DNA of 31,215 nucleotides from Actinomycetales bacterium (lineage in GTDB: Bacteria > Actinomycetota > Actinomycetes > Actinomycetales > BWSM-131): positions 1 through 31,215 of the forward strand of contig JASBSH010000294.1 of NCBI GenBank assembly GCA_030149025.1, read 5' to 3'. The notes under the pieces were generated by a model. It ran no database searches. It saw nothing but the letters and a program-made list of their open reading frames with translations, and was not told the origin of the DNA. Below, piece by piece: positions 7,510-15,140 of the stretch. The position numbers and the translations under genes are program-made. Numbering within the stretch: the first letter of the stretch is position 1; every line of letters begins with the position of its first letter.

Positions 7510-7908
7510 TCACCAGACGTAGGCGAGGACTTCCCCGCCCACGCCCTGCTTCTGTGCCTGCCGGTCAGTCAGCAGGCCGGACGACGTGGAGATGATCGCC
7601 ACGCCCAGCCCGCCGAGCACGCGCGGCAGGTTCGTGGACTTGGCGTACACCCGCAGGCCCGGCTTGGAGACGCGTCGCACGCCGGCGATCGAGCGCTCAC
7701 GATTCGGGCCGAACTTCAGGTCGATGGTCAGCGTCTTGCCCACCTCGGCGTCCTCGACGCGCCAGGCGGCGATGTAGCCCTCGGCCTGGAGGATCTCGGC
7801 GATCCTCGACTTCAGCTTGCTGTACGGCATGGACACCTGCTCGTGGTACGCCGAGTTGGCGTTCCGCAAGCGGGTCAGCATGTCCGCGATCGGGTCGGTC
7901 ATCGTCAT
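7510..7908 (-). CDS. rpsH: Ribosomal protein S8 (uS8)
   Basis: S8 binds the central domain of 16S rRNA; in E. coli it is also the translational repressor of the spc operon. The product is 132 residues from ATG 7908 (MTMTDPIADMLTRLRNAN), the usual size; a second ATG two codons on is also possible. The C-terminal motif GLGVAIISTSSGLLTDRQA is intact and the protein ends GEVLAYVW as expected. The extension to 7962 is not S8-like. Confidence 0.98.
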   Translation of the reverse strand: MTMTDPIADMLTRLRNANSAYHEQVSMPYSKLKSRIAEILQAEGYIAAWRVEDAEVGKTLTIDLKFGPNRERSIAGVRRVSKPGLRVYAKSTNLPRVLGGLGVAIISTSSGLLTDRQAQKQGVGGEVLAYVW

Positions 7909-7981
7909 CGGGCTCTCCGCCCTTCCTCGCCGTGGTTTCCCCGTCCCGCTTGGGTAGGGCACGAGACCTGCGGCGTAGTCG

Positions 7982-8167
7982 TTACCAAGAACTCTTCGTC
8001 ACACCGGGCAGCTCGCCGCGGTGCGCCATCTCCCGAAGGCACACGCGGCACAGCCCGAACTTGCGGTACACCGAGTGGGGCCGGCCGCACCGCTGGCAGC
8101 GGGTGTAGGCACGCACCGTGAACTTCGGCTTGCGCGCGGCCTTGTTGATCAGCGCAGTCTTCGCCAT
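7982..8167 (-). CDS. rpsN: Ribosomal protein S14, zinc-binding type Z (uS14)
   Basis: S14 is a 30S head protein. The product is 61 residues (MAKTALINKAARKPKF), the short type-Z form. Its zinc ribbon is C24, C27, C40 and C43. ATG 8167 lies 1 nt after the rplE stop. Position between rplE and rpsH is canonical. Zinc-independent S14 copies often exist elsewhere in actinobacterial genomes under zinc control; none is in this window. Confidence 0.97.
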   Translation of the reverse strand: MAKTALINKAARKPKFTVRAYTRCQRCGRPHSVYRKFGLCRVCLREMAHRGELPGVTKSSW

Positions 8168-8168
8168 G

Positions 8169-8738
8169 TCAGCTCTCCTTGAAGGGGAAGCCGAGGCGGC
8201 GCAGCAGGGCGCGCCCCTCGTCGTCGTTCCTCGCCGAGGTGACGACGGTGATGTCCATCCCCCGCACTCGGTCGATCTTGTCCTGGTCGATCTCGTGGAA
8301 CATCGACTGCTCGTTGAGACCGAAGGTGTAGTTGCCGTTGCCGTCGAACTGCTTCGGCGACAGGCCACGGAAGTCGCGGATGCGCGGCAGGGCGAGCGAC
8401 AGCAGCCGGTCCAGGAACTCCCACATCCGGTCGCCCCGAAGGGTGGAGTGCGCCCCGATCGGCATTCCCTCGCGGAGCTTGAACTGCGCGATGGACTTGC
8501 GGGCCTTCGTCACCTGCGGCTTCTGGCCGGTGATGGTGGCCAGGTCGCGGACGGCGCCGTCGATCAGCTTGGAGTCGCGGGCGGCGTCGCCCACGCCCAT
8601 GTTCACGACGACCTTGACCAGGCCGGGCACCTGCATGACGTTCTGGTACCCGAACTCCTCCCGCAGCGCGGGCAGGACCTCCTCGTGGTACCGCTGCTTC
8701 AGCCTCGGACGGGCGGTGGTGGTAGTGGTCTCAGTCAT
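8169..8738 (-). CDS. rplE: Ribosomal protein L5 (uL5)
   Basis: L5 binds 5S rRNA and contacts the P-site tRNA elbow. The 189-residue product has a short Thr-rich N-terminus (MTETTTTTARPRL), then the family motifs VMQVPGLVKVVVNMGVG and TGQKPQVTKARKSIA, and DITVVTSARNDDEGRALL at the end. ATG 8738 is 1 nt after the rplX stop. Length is normal for actinobacteria. Confidence 0.98.
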   Translation of the reverse strand: MTETTTTTARPRLKQRYHEEVLPALREEFGYQNVMQVPGLVKVVVNMGVGDAARDSKLIDGAVRDLATITGQKPQVTKARKSIAQFKLREGMPIGAHSTLRGDRMWEFLDRLLSLALPRIRDFRGLSPKQFDGNGNYTFGLNEQSMFHEIDQDKIDRVRGMDITVVTSARNDDEGRALLRRLGFPFKES

Positions 8739-8739
8739 C

Positions 8740-9105
8740 TCAGATGTCCTTACCGGAGTCCTTCGACACGCGGATCCGAACGGTCCGCTCGCGGCCGTCC
8801 TTCACGACTGTCTCCGTGCGGTAGCCGACCCGGGTCGGCTTCTTGGTCTCCGGGTCCACCAGCATCACGTTGCTGATGTGCAACGGCGCCTCGTGCGTCT
8901 CGATGCCCCCGGTGCGCGCGCCGCGCCCGGTCGTGCCGGCCTTGCGGTGCTTCTTGACCCGGTTGACGCCCTCGACGAGCACCCGGTTCTGCTCGGGGTA
9001 GACGGCGATGACACGTCCGGTCTTGCCCCGGTCGCCGCCCCGCTCCGGCCCGGCCCCGGTGATCACCTGGACGGTGTCGCCCTTCTTGATCTTCCTCTTC
9101 GCCAT
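8740..9105 (-). CDS. rplX: Ribosomal protein L24 (uL24)
   Basis: L24 is an early-assembly 50S protein with a KOW motif. The 121-residue product begins MAKRKIKKGDTVQVITG and includes the KOW-type stretch GKTGRVIAVYPEQNRVLVEGVN and HISNVMLVDPETKKPTRVGYR. ATG 9105 is 3 nt after the rplN stop. The C-terminal tail is slightly longer than in short forms of the family but typical for actinobacteria. Confidence 0.97.
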   Translation of the reverse strand: MAKRKIKKGDTVQVITGAGPERGGDRGKTGRVIAVYPEQNRVLVEGVNRVKKHRKAGTTGRGARTGGIETHEAPLHISNVMLVDPETKKPTRVGYRTETVVKDGRERTVRIRVSKDSGKDI

Positions 9106-9108
9106 GGC

Positions 9109-9477
9109 CTACAGCACCTCCGGCGCCAGCGAGATGATCTTCATGAACTTCTTGTCGCGCAGCTCGCGGCCGACCGGGCCGAAGATGCGGGTGCCGCGCG
9201 GGTCGCCGTCGTTCCTGAGGATGACCGCGGCGTTCTCGTCGAACCGGATGTACGAGCCGTCCGCCCGCCTGCGCTCCTTGCGGGTGCGCACGACGACCGC
9301 CTTGACGACGTCACCCTTCTTGACGTTGCCGCCCGGGATCGCGTCCTTGACGGTCGCGACGATGACGTCCCCGATACCGGCGTAGCGGCGGCCGGAGCCG
9401 CCGAGTACGCGGATGCACAGGATCTCCTTGGCACCCGTGTTGTCGGCGACCTTGAGCCGCGACTCCTGCTGGATCAC
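9109..9477 (-). CDS. rplN: Ribosomal protein L14 (uL14)
   Basis: L14 forms intersubunit bridges with 16S rRNA and is the docking site for the silencing factor RsfS. The 122-residue product starts with GTG 9477 (MIQQESRLKVADNTGAKE) and ends with LRDKKFMKIISLAPEVL, both highly conserved. It opens the spc group after an 84-nt spacer from rpsQ; in that spacer I see no convincing promoter. Confidence 0.98.
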   Translation of the reverse strand: MIQQESRLKVADNTGAKEILCIRVLGGSGRRYAGIGDVIVATVKDAIPGGNVKKGDVVKAVVVRTRKERRRADGSYIRFDENAAVILRNDGDPRGTRIFGPVGRELRDKKFMKIISLAPEVL

Positions 9478-9561
9478 TGTCTCACTCCTGTTGTCGCGCC
9501 GGTTCTCTGCACAAGAGCCTGGCGGAACTGATGGGGCTGTTTGCTGGCCTGCCGGCCGGGC

Positions 9562-9858
9562 TTACTTCGCCTTCTCGACGATCTCGATCACGCGCCAGCG
9601 CTTCGTCGCCGACAGCGGCCGGGTCTCCATGATCAGGACGCTGTCGCCCACGCCGCAGGCGTTGGCCTCGTCGTGGGCGTTGACCCGCTGGCTGCGCCGC
9701 ATGACCTTGCCGTAGAGCGGGTGCTTGACCCGGTCCTCGACCTCGACCACGACGGTCTTGTCCATCTTGTCGCTGACCACATAGCCGCGACGCGTCTTGC
9801 GGTAGGCCCGACCCTTGGCGGCCTCCGCCGCGGCAGTGGTCGTCTCCTGCTCGCTCAC
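9562..9858 (-). CDS. rpsQ: Ribosomal protein S17 (uS17)
   Basis: S17 is an OB-fold protein that binds 16S rRNA helix 11. The 98-residue product has a Thr/Ala-rich tail (MSEQETTTAAAEA) and then the core GYVVSDKMDKTVVVEVE, HPLYGKVMRRSQRVNAHDE and PLSATKRWRVIEIVEKAK. The start is GTG 9858, overlapping the rpmC stop by 4 bp. It is the last gene of the S10 group. Confidence 0.97.
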   Translation of the reverse strand: MSEQETTTAAAEAAKGRAYRKTRRGYVVSDKMDKTVVVEVEDRVKHPLYGKVMRRSQRVNAHDEANACGVGDSVLIMETRPLSATKRWRVIEIVEKAK

Positions 9859-10100
9859 TGGTCACTCCCCTCGGAGCCGGGCGTGCCGATACCGAGCTCG
9901 TTCTCGCGCATGATCGTGTAGATGCGGGCGATGTCGCGGCGCACCGCGCGCAGCCGCCCGTGGTTCTCCAGCTGGCCGGTGGCCGACTGGAACCTGAGGT
10001 TGAACAGCTCCTCCTTGGCCTTGCGCAGCTCCTCGAGGAGACGCTCCTCGTCGAAGGTGCGCAGGTTGTCCGGCTTCAGGTCCTTCGAGCCGACGGCCAT
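9855..10100 (-). CDS. rpmC: Ribosomal protein L29 (uL29)
   Basis: L29 sits at the polypeptide exit tunnel and helps dock trigger factor and SRP. The 81-residue product has the two-helix core (DEERLLEELRKAKEELFNLRFQSATGQLEN then RRDIARIYTIMRENE), with short extra tails at both ends. ATG 10100 shares one base with the rplP stop and its own stop overlaps rpsQ by 4 bp. Confidence 0.97.
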   Translation of the reverse strand: MAVGSKDLKPDNLRTFDEERLLEELRKAKEELFNLRFQSATGQLENHGRLRAVRRDIARIYTIMRENELGIGTPGSEGSDQ

Positions 10101-10519
10101 CAGACGTCACCACCCTCGCGCTGCACGAACCGGCACTTCATCGGGAGCTTGTGCATCGCCAGCCGCATCGCCTCGCGAGCGACCTCCTCCGACACACCGG
10201 AGAGCTCGAACATCACGCGGCCCGGCTTGACGTTCGCGACCCACCACTCCGGGGAGCCCTTACCCGACCCCATCCGGGTCTCGGCCGGCTTCTTGGTCAG
10301 CGGGCGGTCCGGGTAGATGTTGATCCAGACCTTCCCGCCACGCTTGATGTAACGGGTCATCGCGATACTGGCGGACTCGATCTGCCGGTTCGTGACGTAC
10401 GCCGGCTCCAGCGCCTGGATGCCGAAGTCGCCGAACGCGATCGTGGTCCCGCCCTTGGCAGCACCGGACCGCTTCGGGTGATGCTGCTTGCGGTACTTCA
10501 GTCGACGGGGAACCAGCAC
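10100..10519 (-). CDS. rplP: Ribosomal protein L16 (uL16)
   Basis: L16 lies next to the peptidyl transferase centre and A-site tRNA. The 139-residue product begins MLVPRRLKYRKQHHPKRSG from a GTG start at 10519 and contains the conserved segment YIKRGGKVWINIYPDRPLTKKPAETRMGSGKG. Length and ends are normal. It follows rpsC by 3 nt and overlaps rpmC by one base. Confidence 0.98.
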   Translation of the reverse strand: MLVPRRLKYRKQHHPKRSGAAKGGTTIAFGDFGIQALEPAYVTNRQIESASIAMTRYIKRGGKVWINIYPDRPLTKKPAETRMGSGKGSPEWWVANVKPGRVMFELSGVSEEVAREAMRLAMHKLPMKCRFVQREGGDV

Positions 10520-10522
10520 GGC

Positions 10523-11326
10523 TCAGCCCTCCGTTCCGGACGTCGCCTCGGGAGCCTGCGCCTGCTCGGCCGGGCCGCCGGTCTGGCGCTCACGGCGCTC
10601 CGGGCCGCCACGACGGCCGCGAGGGCGCTCCGCGCGCGGACCGCGAGGCCCACGCGGCGCGGCGGCCTGCTGAGCCGCCAGCTCCTTGTTGGTGACGTCA
10701 CCCTTGTAGATCCAGACCTTCACGCCGATCCGGCCGAAGGTGGTACGGGCCTCGTAGAAGCCGTAGTCGATGTTCGCCCGGAGCGTGTGCAGCGGCACAC
10801 GACCCTCGCGGTAGAACTCCGAGCGGCTCATCTCGGCGCCACCCAGACGACCCGAGCACTGCACGCGGATGCCCTTGGCGCCGGCGCGCTGCGCGCTCTG
10901 CATCCCCTTGCGCATGGCGCGGCGGAAGGAGACGCGGCTGGACAGCTGCTCGGCGATGCCCTGGGCGACGAGCTGGGCGTCGGTCTCCGGGTTCTTCACC
11001 TCGAGGATGTTCAGCTGCACCTGCTTGCCGGTGAGCTTCTCGAGCTCGCCCCGCAGCCGGTCCGCCTCCGCGCCGCGACTGCCGATGACGATGCCCGGCC
11101 GGGCGGTGTGGATGTCCACGCGAACACGGTCACGGGTGCGCTCGATCTCGACGCTGGAGATCCCCGCGCGCTCCATCCCGGTGGACATCAGGCGACGGAT
11201 CGCCACGTCCTCCTTGACGTAGTCGCGGTAGCGCTGCCCGTCCTTGGTGCTGTCGGCGAACCACCGCGACTTGTGGTCGGTGGTGATGCCCAGGCGGAAC
11301 CCGTGCGGGTTGACCTTCTGTCCCAC
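10523..11326 (-). CDS. rpsC: Ribosomal protein S3 (uS3) with Arg/Gly-rich tail
   Basis: S3 forms the mRNA entry pore and helicase site of the 30S together with S4 and S5. The 267-residue product begins GQKVNPHGFRLGI and has the KH domain with GSRGAEADRLRGELEKLTGKQ, then the C-terminal domain ending WIYKGDV. From about residue 217 there is a 50-residue tail rich in Arg, Gly, Pro and Gln, longer than in E. coli S3 but of a kind seen in actinobacteria. GTG 11326 shares one base with the rplV stop (TAGTG). Confidence 0.98.
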   Translation of the reverse strand: MGQKVNPHGFRLGITTDHKSRWFADSTKDGQRYRDYVKEDVAIRRLMSTGMERAGISSVEIERTRDRVRVDIHTARPGIVIGSRGAEADRLRGELEKLTGKQVQLNILEVKNPETDAQLVAQGIAEQLSSRVSFRRAMRKGMQSAQRAGAKGIRVQCSGRLGGAEMSRSEFYREGRVPLHTLRANIDYGFYEARTTFGRIGVKVWIYKGDVTNKELAAQQAAAPRGPRGPRAERPRGRRGGPERRERQTGGPAEQAQAPEATSGTEG

Positions 11327-11769
11327 TAGGAGTTCCTCTCCTTCTTGGCGGTGGTGGTCTTCGCTGCCGTCTTGCCGGACGCCCGACGCGAGGTGCCCTT
11401 GCGTGCCGGCCTCGCGCCGTCCTCGGGTGCCCCGACGACCACGGTGATGTGGCTGGTCCGCTTGTTGATGCGGAACGCGCGGCCCTGCGCCCGTGGCTGG
11501 AACCGCTTCATCGTCGGGCCCTCGTCCACGTACGCGGCCTGTACGACGAGGTTGCGCTCGTCGAACGCCTCGTTCGCCTGCTCCGCCTTCACCCGTGCGT
11601 TGGCGACCGCGCTGGCGATCACCTTGAACACCGGCTCACTGGCTGCCTGCGGCGCGAACTGCAGCACCGCGAGGGCATCGCCCGCCTGGCGACCACGGAT
11701 GAGGTCTACGACGCGCCGGGCCTTCTGGGGCGTGACGCGGACGTACCGCGCCTGCGCCTTGGCTTCCAT
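11326..11769 (-). CDS. rplV: Ribosomal protein L22 (uL22)
   Basis: L22 lines the exit tunnel with a long beta-hairpin, a site of macrolide resistance. The 147-residue product has ARYVRVTPQKARRVVDLIRG, the hairpin region PRAQGRAFRINKRTSHITVVV, and then about 35 residues of Ala/Lys/Thr-rich tail common in high-GC actinobacteria. ATG 11769 follows rpsS after 54 nt. Hairpin residues look ordinary. Confidence 0.98.
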   Translation of the reverse strand: MEAKAQARYVRVTPQKARRVVDLIRGRQAGDALAVLQFAPQAASEPVFKVIASAVANARVKAEQANEAFDERNLVVQAAYVDEGPTMKRFQPRAQGRAFRINKRTSHITVVVGAPEDGARPARKGTSRRASGKTAAKTTTAKKERNS

Positions 11770-11823
11770 CGCTGTCCTACCTTCTCGTCTCTATCCCGTT
11801 CGGATGTCGCTGCTGACACGGGG

Positions 11824-12105
11824 TCAGCGGCGACGACCCTTCCGGTCGTCCTTCTCGTGGCCGCGGAAGGTCCGCGTGGGTGCGAACTCACCGAGCTTGT
11901 GACCGACCATTGCCTCGGTGACGAACACCGGGACGTGCTTGCGACCGTCGTGCACGGCAAGGGTGTGGCCCAGCATCTCCGGCACGATCATCGAGCGCCT
12001 GGACCAGGTCTTGATGACGTTCTTGGTCCCCTTCTCGTTCTGCTGCTCCACCTTCTTGATGAGGTGGTCATCGACGAAGGGGCCCTTCTTCAGGCTGCGC
12101 GGCAT
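11824..12105 (-). CDS. rpsS: Ribosomal protein S19 (uS19)
   Basis: S19 is a 30S head protein paired with S13. The 93-residue product begins MPRSLKKGPFVDDHLIKKV and contains IKTWSRRSMIVPEMLGHT and VTEAMVGHKLGEFAPTRTFRGH, all canonical. It follows rplB by 15 nt. No oddities. Confidence 0.98.
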   Translation of the reverse strand: MPRSLKKGPFVDDHLIKKVEQQNEKGTKNVIKTWSRRSMIVPEMLGHTLAVHDGRKHVPVFVTEAMVGHKLGEFAPTRTFRGHEKDDRKGRRR

Positions 12106-12120
12106 GTCTTCGGGCTCCTA

Positions 12121-12957
12121 TCAGCGCTTCTTGCCGGTACGGCGGCGGCGCACGATCATCGCGTCGCTCGGCTTGTTGGCACGGCGGGTGCGGCCTTCCT
12201 TCTGGCCCCACGGGCTCACCGGGTGGCGACCACCGGAAGTCTTGCCCTCACCACCGCCGTGCGGGTGGTCCACGGGGTTCATCACGACGCCGCGGACGGT
12301 CGGGCGCTTGCCCTTCCACCGCATGCGACCGGCCTTGCCCCAGTTGATGTTCGACTGCTCGGAGTTGCCGACCTCACCCACGGTCGCCCGGCAGCGCACG
12401 TCGACGTTGCGGATCTCCCCCGAGGGCATACGCAGCTGCGCCTTCATGCCCTCCTTCGCGACCAGCTGGACCGACGAGCCGGCCGAGCGGGCGATCTTGG
12501 CGCCGCCACCGGGGCGCAGCTCGATGGCGTGCACCACGGTGCCGACCGGGATGTTGCGCAGCGGCAGGTTGTTACCCGGCTTGATGTCGGCGCCCGGGCC
12601 GTTCTCGACCTGGTCGCCCTGCTTCAGCCGCTCCGGGGCGAGGATGTAGCGCTTCGTGCCGTCCACGTAGTGCAGCAGCGCGATGCGGGCCGTGCGGTTC
12701 GGGTCGTACTCGATGTGAGCGACCTTCGCCGGCACGCCGTCCTTGTCGTCGCGGCGGAAGTCGATCACGCGGTAGGCGCGCTTGTGGCCGCCCCCCTGGT
12801 GCCGGGTCGTGATCCGCCCGCTGTTGTTGCGCCCGCCCTTCTTGGACAGGGGACGCACCAGCGCCTTCTCCGGCTCCGACCGCGTGACCTCGACGAAGTC
12901 AGCGACGCTGGCGCCGCGGCGACCTGCCGTCGTCGGCTTGTACTTGCGGATTCCCAT
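12121..12957 (-). CDS. rplB: Ribosomal protein L2 (uL2)
   Basis: L2 is required for subunit joining and for peptidyl transferase activity. The 278-residue product begins MGIRKYKPTTAGRRGASVADF and has the signature MNPVDHPHGGGEG starting at residue 226; H231 corresponds to the essential H229 of E. coli L2. The C-terminal basic tail ends MIVRRRRTGKKR. ATG 12957 follows rplW after 31 nt. Length is normal. Confidence 0.98.
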   Translation of the reverse strand: MGIRKYKPTTAGRRGASVADFVEVTRSEPEKALVRPLSKKGGRNNSGRITTRHQGGGHKRAYRVIDFRRDDKDGVPAKVAHIEYDPNRTARIALLHYVDGTKRYILAPERLKQGDQVENGPGADIKPGNNLPLRNIPVGTVVHAIELRPGGGAKIARSAGSSVQLVAKEGMKAQLRMPSGEIRNVDVRCRATVGEVGNSEQSNINWGKAGRMRWKGKRPTVRGVVMNPVDHPHGGGEGKTSGGRHPVSPWGQKEGRTRRANKPSDAMIVRRRRTGKKR

Positions 12958-12988
12958 GCTGAGTCAGTCCTTGAGCTCGTCCTGCCGG

Positions 12989-13291
12989 TCAGGCGACCGG
13001 GCCGCCGAAGATGTCGATCGTGCCTTCGCGGAGCGTCACGATGGCGCGCTTGGTGTCCTTGCGCTTGCCCGGCCCGAACCGGGTCCGGCGGGTCTTGCCG
13101 CTGCGGTTCAGCGTGTTCACCGAAGCGACCTTGACGTTGAAGACCTGCTCCACGGCGATCCGGATCTCGGTCTTGTTCGCGCGGGGGTCGACGACGAACG
13201 TGTACTTGCCCTCGTCGAGCAGCCCGTAGCTCTTCTCGGAGACCACCGGTGCGATCAGGATGTCGCGGGGGTCCTTGCCGATCGCGCTCAC
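12989..13291 (-). CDS. rplW: Ribosomal protein L23 (uL23)
   Basis: L23 is the main docking site for trigger factor and SRP at the exit tunnel. The 100-residue product contains DILIAPVVSEKSYGLLDEGKYTFVV and the arm region RSGKTRRTRFGPGKRKDTKRAIVTL. The GTG start at 13291 overlaps the rplD stop by 4 bp (GTGA), suggesting coupled translation. Confidence 0.98.
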   Translation of the reverse strand: MSAIGKDPRDILIAPVVSEKSYGLLDEGKYTFVVDPRANKTEIRIAVEQVFNVKVASVNTLNRSGKTRRTRFGPGKRKDTKRAIVTLREGTIDIFGGPVA

Positions 13292-14070
13292 TGGTCGGCC
13301 TCCTCGGTGTTGCTGGCGGCAGCGTCGCTGTCTGCCTCGATGTCCCTGGCGGTGTCTGTCTCGACGCCCGTCTCGATGTCCGCCTCGACGTCGGTGGCGA
13401 CGGCCTTCGCGCCCTTGCCGCGGGCGGGGCCGGCGAGGAACTCATCGAGGGCACCGCGGGTGAAGATCACGTCGTCGGCGCACAGCACGTCGTAGGTGTT
13501 GAGCTGGTCGGCGACCAGGACGTGCAGGTCCTCGATGTTCCGCAGGCTCTTCCAGGCGACCTCGTCGCTGCGCTGCAGCACCACGAGCAGGTTCTTGCGA
13601 TCGCTCACCGCGGCGAGGGCCGCGGCGGCCGCCTTCGTGGACGGCTGCTCCCCCTCGACGAGGCTGCTCAGCACGTGCACGCGGCCGTGGCGCGCCCGGT
13701 CCGACAGGGCGCCGCGGAGCGCGGCGGCCTTCATCTTCTTCGGCGTGCGCTGGGAGTAGTCGCGCGGCGTCGGGCCGTGGACGACGCCACCGCCGGTGAA
13801 CTGCGGCGCGCGCAGCGATCCCTGCCGGGCACGCCCTGTGCCCTTCTGCCGGTACGGCTTCTTGCCACCACCGCGGACGTCGCCACGCGTCTTGGTCGCG
13901 TGCGTCCCTTGCCGGGCGGCGGCGAGCTGCGCCACCACGACCTGATGGATCAGCGGAACGTTGGTCTGGACGTCGAACACCTCGGCCGGCAGCTCGGCCG
14001 TTCCGGCCTTGTTGCCCGAGGGGTCGAGGACGTCGACGCTCAGCGCCTGCTGCTCTGTCTGCGTGGCCAT
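13288..14070 (-). CDS. rplD: Ribosomal protein L4 (uL4) with repetitive acidic C-terminal tail
   Basis: L4 reaches into the exit tunnel and in E. coli also attenuates its own S10 operon. Start ATG 14070 (MATQTEQQAL) gives 260 residues; the opening to 14130 lies in rplC. The tunnel loop is present (KTRGDVRGGGKKPYRQKGTGRAR), followed by the C-terminal domain up to about residue 222. Residues 223-260 are an unusual low-complexity tail with 13 acidic and one basic residue, built on a DVEA/DIET/GVET tetrapeptide. The core protein is normal; the tail is outside the family fold. Confidence 0.97.
   Translation of the reverse strand: MATQTEQQALSVDVLDPSGNKAGTAELPAEVFDVQTNVPLIHQVVVAQLAAARQGTHATKTRGDVRGGGKKPYRQKGTGRARQGSLRAPQFTGGGVVHGPTPRDYSQRTPKKMKAAALRGALSDRARHGRVHVLSSLVEGEQPSTKAAAAALAAVSDRKNLLVVLQRSDEVAWKSLRNIEDLHVLVADQLNTYDVLCADDVIFTRGALDEFLAGPARGKGAKAVATDVEADIETGVETDTARDIEADSDAAASNTEEADQ
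13329..13395 (-). repeat. Imperfect 12-bp repeats coding the acidic tail of L4
   Basis: The plus strand shows several imperfect copies of the 12-mer GCCTCGATGTCC (variants GTCTCGACGCCC, GTCTCGATGTCC, GCCTCGACGTCG) in the last 110 bp of rplD. On the coding strand they give the tetrapeptide [D/G][V/I]E[A/T]. They look like slippage-type expansion in frame. Confidence 0.55.
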
Positions 14071-14074
14071 CGGC

Positions 14075-14758
14075 TCAGGCTCCCTTCGTGGCCGGGCTCT
14101 TGGCGGCCGTGCGCACGAGCACGACACCACCGCGCGGACCGGGGACGGCGCCCTTGATGAGCAGCAGCCCCTTGTCGGCGTCCACGGCGTGCACTGTCAG
14201 GTTCTGGGTGGTCTGGCGGACGTTGCCCATCCGGCCGGCCATCCGCATGCCCTTGAAGACCCGACCGGGGGTGGCGCACCCACCGATGGAGCCGGGCTTG
14301 CGGTGGTTGCGGTGGGCCCCGTGGCTGGCGCTCACACCCGCGAAGCCGTGCCGCTTCATGACGCCGGCGGTCCCCTTGCCCTTGGTCGTGCCGATCACGT
14401 CGACCTCCTGGCCGTCGCTGAACAGGTCAGCGGTCAGCTCCTGCCCGAGGCTGTACTGGTCGGCATCGGCCGTGCGCAGCTCCACCAGGTGGCGGCGCGG
14501 CGTGACACCGGCCTTGGCGAAGTGCCCGGCGAGCGGCTTCGTCACCTTGCGGGGATCGATCGCCCCGTAGGCGATCTGGACGCCCCCGTACCCGTCGGCC
14601 TCGGCCGTGCGCACCTGCGTCACGACACAGGGCCCGGCCTGGATGACGGTGACCGGCACGAGCCGGCCCTCGCCGTCCCAGACCTGCGTCATGCCGAGCT
14701 TGGTCCCCAGGATCCCCGCGACGTTGCCCGACGTGCGGGCCTGCGTTGCTGTAGTCAT
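14075..14758 (-). CDS. rplC: Ribosomal protein L3 (uL3)
   Basis: L3 is an early-assembly 50S protein whose loop reaches the peptidyl transferase centre. The 227-residue product has GILGTKLGMTQVWDGEGRLVPVTV at the start and the conserved loop SHGAHRNHRKPGSIGGCATPGRVFKGMRMAGRMG. ATG 14758 follows the rpsJ stop by 10 nt. It ends 4 nt before the rplD start. Length is slightly longer than E. coli L3, normal for actinobacteria. Confidence 0.98.
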   Translation of the reverse strand: MTTATQARTSGNVAGILGTKLGMTQVWDGEGRLVPVTVIQAGPCVVTQVRTAEADGYGGVQIAYGAIDPRKVTKPLAGHFAKAGVTPRRHLVELRTADADQYSLGQELTADLFSDGQEVDVIGTTKGKGTAGVMKRHGFAGVSASHGAHRNHRKPGSIGGCATPGRVFKGMRMAGRMGNVRQTTQNLTVHAVDADKGLLLIKGAVPGPRGGVVLVRTAAKSPATKGA

Positions 14759-14768
14759 CTCGGATCCC

Positions 14769-15077
14769 TCAGAGCTTGATCTCGATGTTGACGTCAGCAG
14801 GCAGGTCGAGGCGCATGAGCGAGTCGACCGCCTTCGGCGTCGGGTCGATGATGTCGATCAGCCGCTTGTGCGTGCGCATCTCGAAGTGCTCGCGGCTGTC
14901 CTTGTACTTGTGGGGTGAGCGGATGACGCAGAAGACGTTCTTCTCCGTCGGCAGCGGCACCGGCCCTACCACCGTCGCACCCGCACGCGTCACCGTGTCC
15001 ACGATCTTCCGCGCCGAGCTGTCGATGACCTCGTGGTCGTAGGACTTGAGCCGGATGCGGATCTTCTGTCCCGCCAT
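14769..15077 (-). CDS. rpsJ: Ribosomal protein S10 / NusE (uS10)
   Basis: S10 is a 30S head protein and, as NusE, binds NusB and NusG in antitermination and transcription-translation coupling. I set the start at ATG 15077 (MAGQKIRIRLKSYDHEVID), giving 102 residues as expected; the in-frame opening to 15185 runs through leader hairpins and is not conserved-looking. The motif PLPTEKNVFCVIRSPHKYKDSREHFE is intact. It heads the S10 group, with a leader of more than 200 nt containing competing hairpins. The ribosome-binding site is weak (GAGAGA about 14 nt upstream). Confidence 0.97.
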   Translation of the reverse strand: MAGQKIRIRLKSYDHEVIDSSARKIVDTVTRAGATVVGPVPLPTEKNVFCVIRSPHKYKDSREHFEMRTHKRLIDIIDPTPKAVDSLMRLDLPADVNIEIKL

Positions 15078-15140
15078 GGCGTCGTCTGACTCTCTCTCGT
15101 CGTACCGCTGCTGTCGGCAGTCCGTCCGGGTCCGACCCCC

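Noticed and set aside
3756..13134. Long plus-strand open frames opposite secY (3756-5090), the rpsE-rpsN region (6310-8121) and the rpsC-rplB region (10151-13134)
   Set aside because: All are low-complexity shadows of real minus-strand ribosomal and secY genes and often run across several of them, with no ribosome-binding sites or familiar motifs.
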